Assembly: GCA_002293525.1 (NCBI GenBank)
Contig: DBDJ01000024.1
Span: forward strand, 55,170-119,169
Direction of reading: 5' to 3'
DNA length: 64,000 nt
Source: Lachnospiraceae bacterium UBA935
GTDB lineage: Bacteria; Bacillota; Clostridia; Lachnospirales; Lachnospiraceae
Position numbers and translations under genes: made by a program. Below the pieces are notes generated by a model. The model was not told the origin of the DNA, searched no databases, and worked only from the letters and a program-made list of their open reading frames with translations. Of the stretch, positions 8,255 through 17,068 are shown one piece after another. The first letter of the stretch is position 1. Each line of letters opens with the position of its first letter.

Positions 8255-8283
8255 ATTTTATACAATGATTGGGGAAATTGCAA
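8255..8283 (-). promoter_or_regulatory. Predicted sigma-A promoter of the dpp operon
   Basis: On the minus strand TTGCAA (8283-8278) and TAAAAT (8260-8255) are separated by exactly 17 bases, about 50 bases before the dppA start. The same hexamer pair and spacing recur upstream of mraZ. Confidence 0.7.
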
Positions 8284-8345
8284 GGATTTTTTGCTTATTG
8301 TTTAATTAAGCACCGAATCTTATAAACATAATCATTGCATTTCTA

Positions 8346-9972
8346 TCATACCCTTATAATGGCATCAGCCAGATTATCCAATCTGTTATCGTGATTAGAT
8401 AAAAGAATAAGATTACTTAATTTTATTGCTTCCAAATATTTGATTAAATTATTACAGGTTTTTTTATCCAATGCGGTAAAAGGCTCATCTAGTATCAATA
8501 AGTCGAACGATTTTAAAAGAGTGTAGGTTATTCTTACCTTTTGCATTTCACCTCCAGAAAGAGAGTGCATTTTCCGTGAATAGAAGTCCTTTATTTCAAA
8601 CAAAGTATCCGCAAAAATTAAGTCAATAGATTTTTCCTCAATCGCAGCCGATAAACTATTTTTATTATTATCTACTAATGCTTCTCTCAGATACTCTTCT
8701 ACAGTCAAATCTGATTCCGGTTTATGTTGCTGTAACAAGATGGATATTCTCTTGGCACGTAAATCATACATATCAATATCTCTTATGTCTCTTGCAGATA
8801 TTCGGATGTATCCCATATTTAAGTTTTGAATTATTCCTGATAATAAATTAAATATTGTGCTTTTTCCCGAACCATTGTCACCTTTGAAAAGATAAATATT
8901 TCCCTTGACAAATCTATTATTTTCTAAAAACAGATGAAAGCTTTTTGAATCCGGATATACAAAGCCAATACTACTGGTTTCAATTTCATCAACTGAATCA
9001 AGAATAATATCTCCATTACCTTCTTTTGCAATAGATAATAATTCCATAATGCGATTATAGGAAACTTTGGCATCTTGGTAGTCTTTACCTATATTAAAAT
9101 AATACTTTAATATTCCTAGCAGCATTGTAAAATATATATTAATGATAGTATATTGGCCAATTGATAGAGTATTATTAAATTATTTGAAAACCGCCAATAA
9201 TTAATACAATAGCTTGAAACAAGCTTGCAAGTATTGAATCAATTGATAAATAGAATTCTGATATTTTACTTAAATTAAAAAGAAACTTAAAGTGTTTATT
9301 ATAGCCTTTTCCTAAGCATTCAGTACTTCGATCAAAACTACTGTTGGCTTTAATAAAGTATACTTGATCAATTTGGTTATATATTACTTTAGCATATTGA
9401 TTTTGAGATTCCTTATATTTTTTTTGTGCGATCTTGAGATATTTTTTCACGATGATATAGCAGAGAATATATATTGGGACAAAGAGTAAAGTGATAAAGA
9501 ATATATGAGCGCTTATAAAATAAATGATAGCAAATACCGTAATTAACGTGATAATATTTATAAAGAAAACAAATATGTTAAACATATAAAATCTGACCAA
9601 CGTACTTACATCTGTTGTGATACGATTAGTCAAATAGGAAGATACAAATCGGGAATTGAATGTTTCCAAAGGTATTTTTTGTATATGTGAAATAATTTCT
9701 TGATTTAAAAAATATTCATTATTACTTACTAGATAGGCCATTAATATTTTCCCGACAAACGTAAAAAGTATTATGACTAAACCAATGACAAATATATTAA
9801 TAGCAAAATTAACGACATTTGCTTTGGAAGGACTTTTGATCAACATATCAACAAATGCACCCGAAAAATAAGGTAAAACCAAGGATAACAGACTGTTTAA
9901 AACAGTTATAAAACAAAGTATGCCGAAAAAACCTGATTGTTTCTTTATAAATTTCATTATAAATAATGTCAT
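8346..9972 (-). pseudogene. ABC exporter (membrane domain + ATPase) with one frameshift
   Basis: Two abutting minus-strand frames make one exporter half-transporter. The first (9972-9175) has an ABC-type-1 membrane domain with about six spans. The second contains Walker A GDNGSGKST, Q-loop LLQQ, signature LSGGEMQKVRIT, Walker B LLILDEPFTALD and the SNHD switch. Near 9175-9180 the first frame ends FQII-stop, while a shift of one base gives NNTLSIGQYTIINIYFTMLL and runs smoothly into the ATPase domain. A single-base indel therefore breaks a gene of about 540 codons. It would export the product of the RiPP-like locus. It is a pseudogene unless the indel is a sequencing error or is bypassed. Confidence 0.85.
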
Positions 9973-10034
9973 ATCTTATACACTCTTTCATGTCTTTTGC
10001 TTATCAGATACGGTTATTTCATCAAAAAAGTGTA

Positions 10035-10409
10035 TTAAGTTTTGATATTTCCATTGATATCATATTTTTTACATAGAATAATTTGTGTTAATATTATAGA
10101 TATAACAACAAATACCATAAAACTTATAGCATAGATTGTAACTATATCCCTAAACTGAGACAAAGAAGTGTTCCTAAAAACATTTACACCAATTATGCCC
10201 GCTAATAAGTAAATAATACCTAATATTAAAAAAAATAACCCACATAATTTATTTGCATATTGCCATGCCTCGATACTGCTTGAGGAACGCCGCGTCCTGA
10301 ACCCAAAAGCCATATTGGGTTTAGATGGTACGGAAAAACGGCTTAAAACTCCTGTTAAAATGCATGCTCCTGGCAATGTCAACGCTACAATGATTGTTAA
10401 TAATCTCAT
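10035..10409 (-). CDS. SdpI-like integral membrane protein, possible immunity factor
   Basis: The 124-residue protein has about four membrane segments and the SdpI/YhfL signature: KPNMAFGFRTRRSSSSIEAWQYANK, then a hydrophobic LFFLILGIIYLLAGIIG. SdpI gives Bacillus subtilis immunity to the SDP toxin, and family members also sense toxin levels. ATG 10409 is nine bases after AAAGGAG. It lies between the maturation genes and the exporter of a RiPP-like locus, so producer immunity is a fair inference, though many SdpI-like proteins have other roles. A good promoter of its own lies upstream (10460-10488). Confidence 0.75.
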   Translation of the reverse strand: MRLLTIIVALTLPGACILTGVLSRFSVPSKPNMAFGFRTRRSSSSIEAWQYANKLCGLFFLILGIIYLLAGIIGVNVFRNTSLSQFRDIVTIYAISFMVFVVISIILTQIILCKKYDINGNIKT

Positions 10410-10459
10410 AAGATCTACTCCTTTCTTTGTACTATACAATTTTATAAAAGGTTCTATTA

Positions 10460-10488
10460 ATTATACCGTACTTCAGCCTCGCTGTCAT
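10460..10488 (-). promoter_or_regulatory. Predicted internal promoter before the SdpI-like gene
   Basis: Minus-strand ATGACA (10488-10483) and a perfect TATAAT (10465-10460) are separated by 17 bases, about 50 bases upstream of the SdpI-like start. It could supply immunity and export functions independently of the precursor promoter. Confidence 0.6.
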
Positions 10489-10519
10489 CCTCCTGTATAA
10501 GATTGTTCTAAAATAAATA

Positions 10520-11353
10520 TCATGACGACTTATTATCACGAACAAAAAAGTTAACATTCTGCGAATAGAATGTAACTGACCCGTCTGTAGTTTCGTCAGG
10601 CAGGTATGCTTCTTTACTCATTTCCAAAGCATTTATAAATACCTCTAATTTTTCATAACTCTTTTCCGTTGCTGAAATCCTGACTTTGGCAATTCTATGA
10701 TAAAAACGCGGTAATATCCTTACAATTAAGGCATAAAGTATCGACTTCACATCGTCATTGCTCAACTCGTCCAAAAAGAAAAACGACACTAAAGATAACA
10801 CGAGACTGCTGGGTGACGGAGGCGTAAAAGCCAAAACTGCTTTTACTTGACCGTTTTCTACGCAATATGCATAACATTCACTTAAACCGAATGAGCGGAA
10901 GCGAATACTGGCAATATCGTAGTATTGTTCAAACTGAGCAACAGAAAAAGTTTTTTCCCCTTGAAATCCTATTTTTTCAATAAAATCGGATACTACCTCG
11001 TAATCTTCCTCGCCAGCTATTCTGAACAATTTATCTTTTGATTCCAACTGGAAAAAGCAATTGTATTCATCTTCATCATCCTTATTCCATTTTATTAAGT
11101 GGAAAACGCTAAGAATTTTCATTAATTCCTTAATGTCGTTTTCTAGTACTTCTGTCTCAATATTAGGATACATCTGGGCAACTCGTTGAAGTACCTCCTG
11201 GCTGCTTGAAGAATCAAATGCGATTTCAGATATATTAATTCCCGTTTTATTAAGCACCAGTTGACGTCCCTTTGTTTTATCATAGATAATACCTGCCCCA
11301 TTGTCCCCTTTGCGTATAAAAATATCTTTTTCTAAAGGTGCTGTATATTTCAT
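10520..11353 (-). CDS. PqqD-like (RiPP recognition) domain fused to a GNAT-like domain
   Basis: Residues ~1-90 resemble PqqD-type RiPP recognition elements: a small beta-rich start (IIYDKTKGRQLVLNKTG), then helices with the typical EVLQRVAQMYPNIETEVLENDI spacing. PqqD domains bind the leader of a precursor peptide and present it to a radical SAM partner. Residues ~100-277 look like an acetyltransferase-type fold (FIEKIGF..., ARIRFRSFG-like segment, late Lys/Arg-rich strand), but no unambiguous acetyl-CoA loop is visible, so this half is tentative. It lies three bases downstream of the radical SAM gene. Confidence 0.65.
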   Translation of the reverse strand: MKYTAPLEKDIFIRKGDNGAGIIYDKTKGRQLVLNKTGINISEIAFDSSSSQEVLQRVAQMYPNIETEVLENDIKELMKILSVFHLIKWNKDDEDEYNCFFQLESKDKLFRIAGEEDYEVVSDFIEKIGFQGEKTFSVAQFEQYYDIASIRFRSFGLSECYAYCVENGQVKAVLAFTPPSPSSLVLSLVSFFFLDELSNDDVKSILYALIVRILPRFYHRIAKVRISATEKSYEKLEVFINALEMSKEAYLPDETTDGSVTFYSQNVNFFVRDNKSS

Positions 11354-11355
11354 TT

Positions 11356-12407
11356 CTATTCCTCCTTATTATCAATTAAGTCAAACTCTATGCTATCACC
11401 AGAAAACGGCCTCGGTTCAAATTTATCAAAATCATATATGGTTCTTATTTTGTTAAGATATGGGATTATTTTCGGATGGCCCCATATTTTATCCAGTCCG
11501 GAATCCCAATATTCTTTTAAACTATGCTTATGCAGGTCTCCAATATAGATTGGCAGATACGTCGTTAATCCAAGCTTACCATTTGATTTTACTTCAACTT
11601 GGTACGTTGAAAAATTGAGATCTACATTTGTCGGCATCCTATATAAATGATCAATTGGATCACCATGACTGACCATTGTACTTGTGCCTCGAAGATATAC
11701 TTTCGCCCACTCAACAGACTGTCGAAATTCCAGTTCTTCTTCACCGCTTAAAACCAAATCATATATTTGACTGCCTCTGCCCATTGGAATAAGCGGCATA
11801 GTCCTTACATCTTCAATGTCTAGTGACAGGCAAAGATCGATAAAACTCCGATAGGATTTGTAATTTAATTTATTAGGTATAAATGAAATTGCTACTTTAA
11901 GCCCTAACTTCTTAGCAATTTTAATCGCATTGATAACTTTTTCAAATGCACCTGGGTGTCTCCGAAAAACATCATGTTGCCATTCATTCGCTCCATCTAA
12001 ACTAAATTGAATCAAATTTAATCCAGCATCTGTACACAATCCAAGCTTTTCCTCGGTCACTAATGAGCCATTAGAGACCATATGTACCGTTCCTGTTTTT
12101 TTCTTAATCACTTTGATAATATCCACTATATTTTCTCTCATTAACGGTTCGCCGCCGCAAAGGCATACACTCAAACACCTCATATCGGCAATCTGCTCTG
12201 CATCATTATGCACTCCGCATTTGTCAACTCATCTGTTTTTGCTGAGCCGCTGTTATTATAGCAATGCATGCAATTGAAATTACAATTAGTGGTAACGTCA
12301 AAAGCACACGCAACAGGGCCATGTCCTTTAATATGCTGATAATAAGAAGCACTTTGGGGGGAACTGTCTCTTCCAATCAGTGGATTATATGTATAGTTTT
12401 CATTCAC
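11356..12407 (-). pseudogene. Radical SAM peptide-maturase-like enzyme with one frameshift
   Basis: The 5' frame holds the radical SAM cluster motif CNFNCMHCYNN; the 3' frame continues with CLCGGEPLMRENIVDII (the GGEP SAM-binding motif), VSNGSLV, LNLIQFSLDGA and VAISFIPNK. The frames meet between 12180 and 12215, where one base is out of register, so the gene is split. GTG 12407 has AGGAG upstream. No cysteine cluster of SPASM type is seen in the C-terminal ~100 residues, unlike sactipeptide maturases. Position next to a PqqD-like gene and a precursor-like ORF indicates RiPP maturation. Confidence 0.85.
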
Positions 12408-12511
12408 GTTTTCATCTCCTAAAAATCGACAAATAAGAAACCTCATCAATAAGAATCAAAAAATATACTTATGGTAATCATGTAAGCAACTGCTCTCAGC
12501 AGCTGCTTATC

Positions 12512-12661
12512 TTACTTAGTTGCTGCAACCACAGGTGTTGCGGCGGCGGCAGCTACTACCATTACTCCACCTGCCACTGTATATACCGCTACTAAAATTA
12601 ACCCGGCAACAATTACACCGTATGGCGTTACTGTCTGAGCTCCGCCTGCGCCGTCTTGCAT
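12512..12661 (-). CDS. Putative RiPP precursor peptide, 49 residues
   Basis: A short frame from ATG 12661, seven bases after AAAGG, to TAA at 12512. It begins MQDGAGGAQTVTPYGVIVAG and continues as a Val/Ala/Gly-rich hydrophobic stretch, then five Ala and a PVVAATK end. There is no Cys, Ser or Trp, so thioether or lanthionine rings are impossible. The frame is open upstream for about 30 codons (including NKYGIYSLYVNNDNVYIIN) but has no start codon there; a lost base could have cut off a longer leader. It sits directly upstream of the radical SAM and PqqD-like genes and downstream of an inverted-repeat promoter. Confidence 0.6.
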   Translation of the reverse strand: MQDGAGGAQTVTPYGVIVAGLILVAVYTVAGGVMVVAAAAATPVVAATK

Positions 12662-12808
12662 GTCATTGCCTTTGATGTTAATTATATATACATTGTCATT
12701 ATTTACATAAAGACTATATATGCCGTATTTGTTTGTTGCTACTTTGCAATTTCTTCAGTCTCTATTAAAGAACTGGATAAGCATTTCTTAATAAGCAAAC
12801 GTCAAAAA

Positions 12809-12850
12809 GGTCAAAAACGTAAATTATAGGTTGATTTAACGTTTTTGACC
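12809..12850 (-). promoter_or_regulatory. Perfect 12-bp inverted repeat around a TATAAT, RiPP-locus promoter/operator
   Basis: GGTCAAAAACGT (12809-12820) and ACGTTTTTGACC (12839-12850) form a perfect inverted repeat with an 18-bp spacer. The spacer contains TATAAT on the minus strand (12828-12823). No good -35 hexamer is present, which suggests an activator-dependent or tightly repressed promoter. A further TTTTTGAC copy lies just downstream. No regulator gene lies in the locus. Confidence 0.65.
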
Positions 12851-12909
12851 CATATTATTGCACTCATATATTAACTTACAAATAAAGAACATATTTATGT
12901 AGTATTAAA

Positions 12910-14169
12910 TTACGTATCAACAGAAACACGATCCCAGTCCGCGTTATTGTTTGCGCCGGTCAGCCAGTTAAAGGCGTAATGCCATTCATAGACCACCTCG
13001 CCATTCAGTCCTGCGGGACTTTGCTCCTTGTGAATCCGGGCATCCACACAGGCCCAGTCATATCTCAGCACCAAATCAGCCGCATCCAGAATATCCTCCG
13101 CCTGACGGGCCTTGGCGTTGTCAAAAAGGTCGTTGGCACTTTTTACATTCCAGAGAATCGCTGCCATATCCGAAACATTACAAATTTTGTCGGGATAACC
13201 CAGCTCGTCAGTAAGTCCGAGTACCCACATAAGGACGTGGCAGCATTCATACCGCCACCCAAACCTTGCATACATGAGCCCGTCCGGATTCTTGACATTT
13301 AAGAATGCCGTTTCTTCCGGTGTCAGACAGCTTTTCAGGTTACCTGTCAGGATCTCATCTATCCGCTTCAGATATTTATGGGGTTCTTCTAAGGAACCTC
13401 CGTTACTGCGCGCTTCGCAGTATACACAGACAGCAAACATGGCCAGCAAACGGTCTACGATCTCAGCCGCTGAACGGATCCTGGCTTCCGACTCCTTAAC
13501 CGCTGCATGCAGACCGGGAAGATGGGGGATGCCCTTTTCCTGTAAGACTGCCATCGAGCGTTCACGCCGCATCCGGTCTGCATCTGTCTCTTCTGCGCCG
13601 CCGTCCAGCAAGTCCGCGTTCGCAATGGGGGTATACGTGTCCAGATCCGTTTGCCCTTCTATAGAAAGAACCAGCTTATGCTCGTGATTAAAAAGCTCCA
13701 TTCTTTTGGTCAGGACAAGGGCGTTAATCGTCTTTGCGGCGCCATATAGCAGATCCAGCACGTCAGCTGCGCTTGCTTCATCATCATATTCATAAAAACA
13801 GCCTATGATACAGTTAAATACCCGTATCTGATTCAGGACGCTGTGATGCAGTTCGGTGTTACGGCAATTGGCTTGGGCAAAAAAATCGGTCATCCCGGCA
13901 ATTTGTTCTGATACATATTTATGATCAGATATGATGCTCAGGATTACGATGGCGTTATTATGTAGATGCAAGCTGAGGCAGAAGGATGCATCCGGATTCG
14001 GCAATGCCGCCACTTCCCTGGTCATCTCTGCAAACTGATGAAGCAGAGAATCCTTGACTGCGTCAACGTTACCGGTTGCCGTGTAAAGCGTGACAGAATC
14101 TTTGCTTTTATCTTCGGAGGCCGTGTTTTCCGGGATGTTTCCTTTTTTGTTACGTCTAAACAATGACAT
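12910..14169 (-). CDS. DUF4272-family protein
   Basis: A 419-residue cytosolic protein with a basic, charged N-terminus (MSLFRRNKKGN) and no membrane segment. The C-terminal half has the DUF4272 pattern: RRERSMAVLQEKGIP, LPGL, RSAAEIVDRLLAMFAV, LTPEETAFL, WRYECCHVLMWVLGLTDEL. The biochemical role of the family is unknown. ATG 14169 follows GAGGAGATAATAAT. It stands alone between the RiPP-like locus and nrdR; no partner gene is suggested. Confidence 0.8.
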   Translation of the reverse strand: MSLFRRNKKGNIPENTASEDKSKDSVTLYTATGNVDAVKDSLLHQFAEMTREVAALPNPDASFCLSLHLHNNAIVILSIISDHKYVSEQIAGMTDFFAQANCRNTELHHSVLNQIRVFNCIIGCFYEYDDEASAADVLDLLYGAAKTINALVLTKRMELFNHEHKLVLSIEGQTDLDTYTPIANADLLDGGAEETDADRMRRERSMAVLQEKGIPHLPGLHAAVKESEARIRSAAEIVDRLLAMFAVCVYCEARSNGGSLEEPHKYLKRIDEILTGNLKSCLTPEETAFLNVKNPDGLMYARFGWRYECCHVLMWVLGLTDELGYPDKICNVSDMAAILWNVKSANDLFDNAKARQAEDILDAADLVLRYDWACVDARIHKEQSPAGLNGEVVYEWHYAFNWLTGANNNADWDRVSVDT

Positions 14170-14300
14170 ATTATTATCTCCTCTGGCTGTATCGTTTCCA
14201 AAGCACTATGCCTGTGCGTTTTTTCAGTTATATTCCGTTATGATTACCGAAAGGCAGCATAGCTCTGGTGCCTGCTGCCATCCTGTACTTATACGCAATT

Positions 14301-14370
14301 AGATTACTTTGATGTTATGATTCCTTATTTTACTAAGATTACTTTGATACTATGATTCCTTGAATTACTA
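14301..14370. repeat. 35-bp direct tandem repeat
   Basis: AGATTACTTTGAT...CTA units at 14301-14335 and 14336-14370 agree at about 30 of 35 positions, with a partial third copy running to the end of nrdR. It lies downstream of nrdR on the minus strand. Confidence 0.8.
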
Positions 14371-14381
14371 TGATTACTATG

Positions 14382-14831
14382 TTAATTCAGCATCTTCTTC
14401 AGCTCGTCCATAAAGGTATTGATATCTTTGAACTCCCTGTAAACCGAAGCAAACCTGACATAGGCGACCGCTTCCAGATCCTTCAGCCTGTTCATGACAA
14501 TCTCGCCGATTATGCGGCTTTCAATCTCCTTTTCCTCCCTGCTGAAAATCTGGGTTTCCACTTCTTCGATCAGCTGATTGATCTGATGGGCACTGATCGG
14601 TCTTTTATGACAGGCACGCAGAACCCCTGCTTCGATCTTGGAACGGTCATAGGTTTCTCTGTTGTTGTCTTTCTTGATAACGATCAGCGGTATCGTCTCA
14701 ATCTTCTCGTAGGTGGTAAACCGCTTGTCGCATTCATCACATACCCGGCGCCTTCTGATGGAGTTGTTGTCCTCGGCAGGCCTGGAGTCGATGACTCTGG
14801 TGTTTTCATGACCGCAAAATGGGCACTTCAT
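14382..14831 (-). CDS. nrdR: Transcriptional repressor NrdR
   Basis: The 149-residue protein has the N-terminal zinc ribbon MKCPFCGHENTRVIDSRP...CDECDKRFTTYE and the ATP-cone domain that senses ATP/dATP (PLIVIKKDN, YDRSKIEAGVLRAC). It represses ribonucleotide reductase genes when dATP is high. ATG 14831 is chosen as the zinc ribbon start; a GTG six codons upstream overlaps the ribosome binding site. nrdR is commonly near sigG in Clostridia; here a BlaI/BlaR pair is inserted between them. No NrdR box was seen. Confidence 0.96.
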   Translation of the reverse strand: MKCPFCGHENTRVIDSRPAEDNNSIRRRRVCDECDKRFTTYEKIETIPLIVIKKDNNRETYDRSKIEAGVLRACHKRPISAHQINQLIEEVETQIFSREEKEIESRIIGEIVMNRLKDLEAVAYVRFASVYREFKDINTFMDELKKMLN

Positions 14832-14985
14832 CGGTGTATCTCCCTCCACAATTCCAAAACACTACATCTATGTGTTTTTTATAATATAACAACATTATAT
14901 GTCCTTATTGTCATTATGTCAACCGCTTTGTCCTTGTGCTGCAGTCATGGCGATACAATAAATATGATCTTCTTAATAAAACATG

Positions 14986-15042
14986 TTGACAAACCCTGTT
15001 TATTGCGATAAACTCAAATTAATTCAGTTTATCGCGATAAAC
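14986..15042 (+). promoter_or_regulatory. blaI-like promoter with two palindromic operators
   Basis: TTGACA (14986-14991) and TAAACT (15009-15014) are 17 bp apart. Two 16-bp palindromes, GTTTATTGCGATAAAC (14998-15013) and GTTTATCGCGATAAAC (15027-15042), are centred 29 bp apart. One covers the -10 region and the other abuts the AGGAGGTG ribosome binding site. This is a classic layout for an autoregulated BlaI/MecI/CopY-type repressor. Confidence 0.85.
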
Positions 15043-15055
15043 AGGAGGTGATTGT

Positions 15056-15415
15056 ATGGACGAACTGAAATTATTCGATGCCGAGTTTAAGTTTATGAAC
15101 ATCGTATGGGAGTTTGAGCCTATAAACTCTAAAAAGCTGTCTGTCATTTGCGGTGACCGGCTTGGCTGGAAAAGGCCGACGACATACACCGTGATCAGAA
15201 AGCTGTCGGAACGGGGGTTTTTGGTCAACGATAACGCCACCGTTTCTGCACTTATTAAACGGGAACAAGTTCAGCAGTACGAAGCCGATAATTTGCTGGA
15301 TAGGGCTTTTGACGGTTCAATACCGTCTTTCGTTGCGGCTTTCTTAAAAGGAAAGTCTTTGACCGCCGATGAAGCGGACACGCTGCGGAAAATAATTGAG
15401 GAGGCGAAAAAATGA
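15056..15415 (+). CDS. blaI: BlaI/MecI/CopY-family transcriptional repressor
   Basis: A 119-residue winged-helix protein with the BlaI signature FDAEFKFMNIVWEFEPINSKKL...WKRPTTYTVIRKLSERGFL and a C-terminal dimerisation region. Family members dimerise on palindromic operators and are inactivated by proteolysis after signal from BlaR1/MecR1. Two palindromes lie immediately upstream, so autoregulation is likely. It overlaps the next gene by ATGA. No beta-lactamase or PBP2a gene is adjacent, so the regulated output is unknown. Confidence 0.92.
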   Translation: MDELKLFDAEFKFMNIVWEFEPINSKKLSVICGDRLGWKRPTTYTVIRKLSERGFLVNDNATVSALIKREQVQQYEADNLLDRAFDGSIPSFVAAFLKGKSLTADEADTLRKIIEEAKK

Positions 15416-16986
15416 CGGATATTTTATTCAGCATAATTAATATGAGCGGTGCTGCGAGTATCGTGGCAGTTGCCGTGATAATAGCGCGCTTGCTGCTTAA
15501 AAAAGCCCCGAAGATGTTTTCATACCTGCTGTGGGCAGTTGTTTTCCTGCGGCTGGTGTGCCCCATACAATGGGAAAGCCCGGCAAGCCTAATGCCGGCT
15601 AACGCCGAAATTATTCCGATTTCTGCTGTTTTTGAGCCGGTACCGCATATGGAAAGCAGCGGCTTTATTGTTGAAGAACCGGCAAACCGGTTTGTCGCTA
15701 ATCCTATTCCGGAAGCTGATCCCACGGCGAGGGCAAACCCGGTACCGGCGGCGCTGGCCTTCTTGGCTTATGTATGGCTTTCAGGGACAACCGTGCTGCT
15801 ATCCTATGCTGTCATCGGATATTTTCGCCTGAAAAGGCGGGTTTATGACGCTACGATCGAATGCAGAAATATTTACCGGACGGACAGAGTCGCTACTGCT
15901 TTCGTTCTTGGATTTGCCCGGCCCAGAATCTATATTCCGCTGAACTGCGACAGCGAACAGCTTGCATATATACTTAAGCATGAACAGGTGCATGTCAAGC
16001 GGCGCGACTATCTTATTAAGCCGCTGGCATTCATCATCCTTGCGGTGCATTGGTTTAACCCAGTCATCTGGATCAGTTATTTCCTCATGTCAAAGGACAT
16101 GGAAATGTCTTGCGATGAAGCGGTCCTGCGCTGCTCGGCGGACGATCTGCGGCAGAAATACTCTATGCTGCTTGTGAATCTATACACTCGTAAACCTGCG
16201 ATATTAAGCCCTCTGGCTTTCGGAGAGGGCAGTTACCATACTATGAAAGCGAGGATTAACAACGTGATGAATTTCAAGAAGGCTCCTAAATGGGCAATTG
16301 GGGCATGCTCCTTATTTCTTATGATATTTATGGTTGGTTTTACTACGAATTCTCCCCAAGGCCTAACTGCCGGTGATACCGCCGCAAATACGGTAAACAG
16401 CAGCGCTCCGCTCATTGTTGATTCCGCGTGGGTCGATTTTAATGACGGCATCTACAAATGGCCTATGCTTGCAAGCTATGTAACAAACACGGGCAATAAG
16501 AATATCATATATTTCGAACAGGCTTTCATGGCTTTTGACAAGGACGGCAACCCGCTTGAACTCTACTGGGACGCACGGGGTGTGGATCAGAACGGCGGGA
16601 TCGGAAACGCAGGGTCTGATATCATCATAACAGGCATATCCCCCGTGTCTCCGAAAACTTTCGTCTATGTGAAGACGAAGGGAGAGTATGATCACTACAT
16701 GGAGAACTATGATTATTATATCAAAGAGCTTCAACCTTTCTACGGAGAACCTGAACGAAAAATAATGTTAGATATGCTGGAAAAAGAGCGTGATGCCGCT
16801 ATACTCGAACCCGGAGAAACGGACGTAAGTGAATACTCCAACCTTTTTGACGGCTGGGATCGTCGCTCCGGAACCCATCAGGCAGCGTTTATCCTATCTT
16901 GTATCAAGTCCGTTACCTTCGAGGACAAAACCGTCTGGAGCAACCCTGATTATGCTGACTGGGTTTTGCAGAATAATGAGTTTTAA
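15412..16986 (+). CDS. BlaR1/MecR1-type M56 membrane metalloprotease sensor
   Basis: The 524-residue protein has membrane segments near residues 5-30, 35-50, 110-140 and 200-230, the M56 zinc motif HEQVH followed by the SCDEAVL segment, and another membrane span near 295-315. The extracellular C-terminal ~200 residues are not a penicillin-binding domain: no SxxK-SxN-KTG set is present. It instead looks like a small beta-rich domain. It therefore probably senses a ligand other than a beta-lactam, and its protease would relieve repression by the co-encoded BlaI-like protein. Confidence 0.9.
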   Translation: MTDILFSIINMSGAASIVAVAVIIARLLLKKAPKMFSYLLWAVVFLRLVCPIQWESPASLMPANAEIIPISAVFEPVPHMESSGFIVEEPANRFVANPIPEADPTARANPVPAALAFLAYVWLSGTTVLLSYAVIGYFRLKRRVYDATIECRNIYRTDRVATAFVLGFARPRIYIPLNCDSEQLAYILKHEQVHVKRRDYLIKPLAFIILAVHWFNPVIWISYFLMSKDMEMSCDEAVLRCSADDLRQKYSMLLVNLYTRKPAILSPLAFGEGSYHTMKARINNVMNFKKAPKWAIGACSLFLMIFMVGFTTNSPQGLTAGDTAANTVNSSAPLIVDSAWVDFNDGIYKWPMLASYVTNTGNKNIIYFEQAFMAFDKDGNPLELYWDARGVDQNGGIGNAGSDIIITGISPVSPKTFVYVKTKGEYDHYMENYDYYIKELQPFYGEPERKIMLDMLEKERDAAILEPGETDVSEYSNLFDGWDRRSGTHQAAFILSCIKSVTFEDKTVWSNPDYADWVLQNNEF

Positions 16987-17068
16987 AGTATAACGAGAAA
17001 GCTGTTACTGAAAGCTCCTTAGAAAAACATTACCGAACTGGTCAATCATAAATTGTTCTTAAAGTTCT

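Noticed and set aside
9170..9185. Programmed frameshift in the exporter
   Set aside because: No downstream stimulatory structure is evident; a simple indel explains the data, though it cannot be fully excluded.
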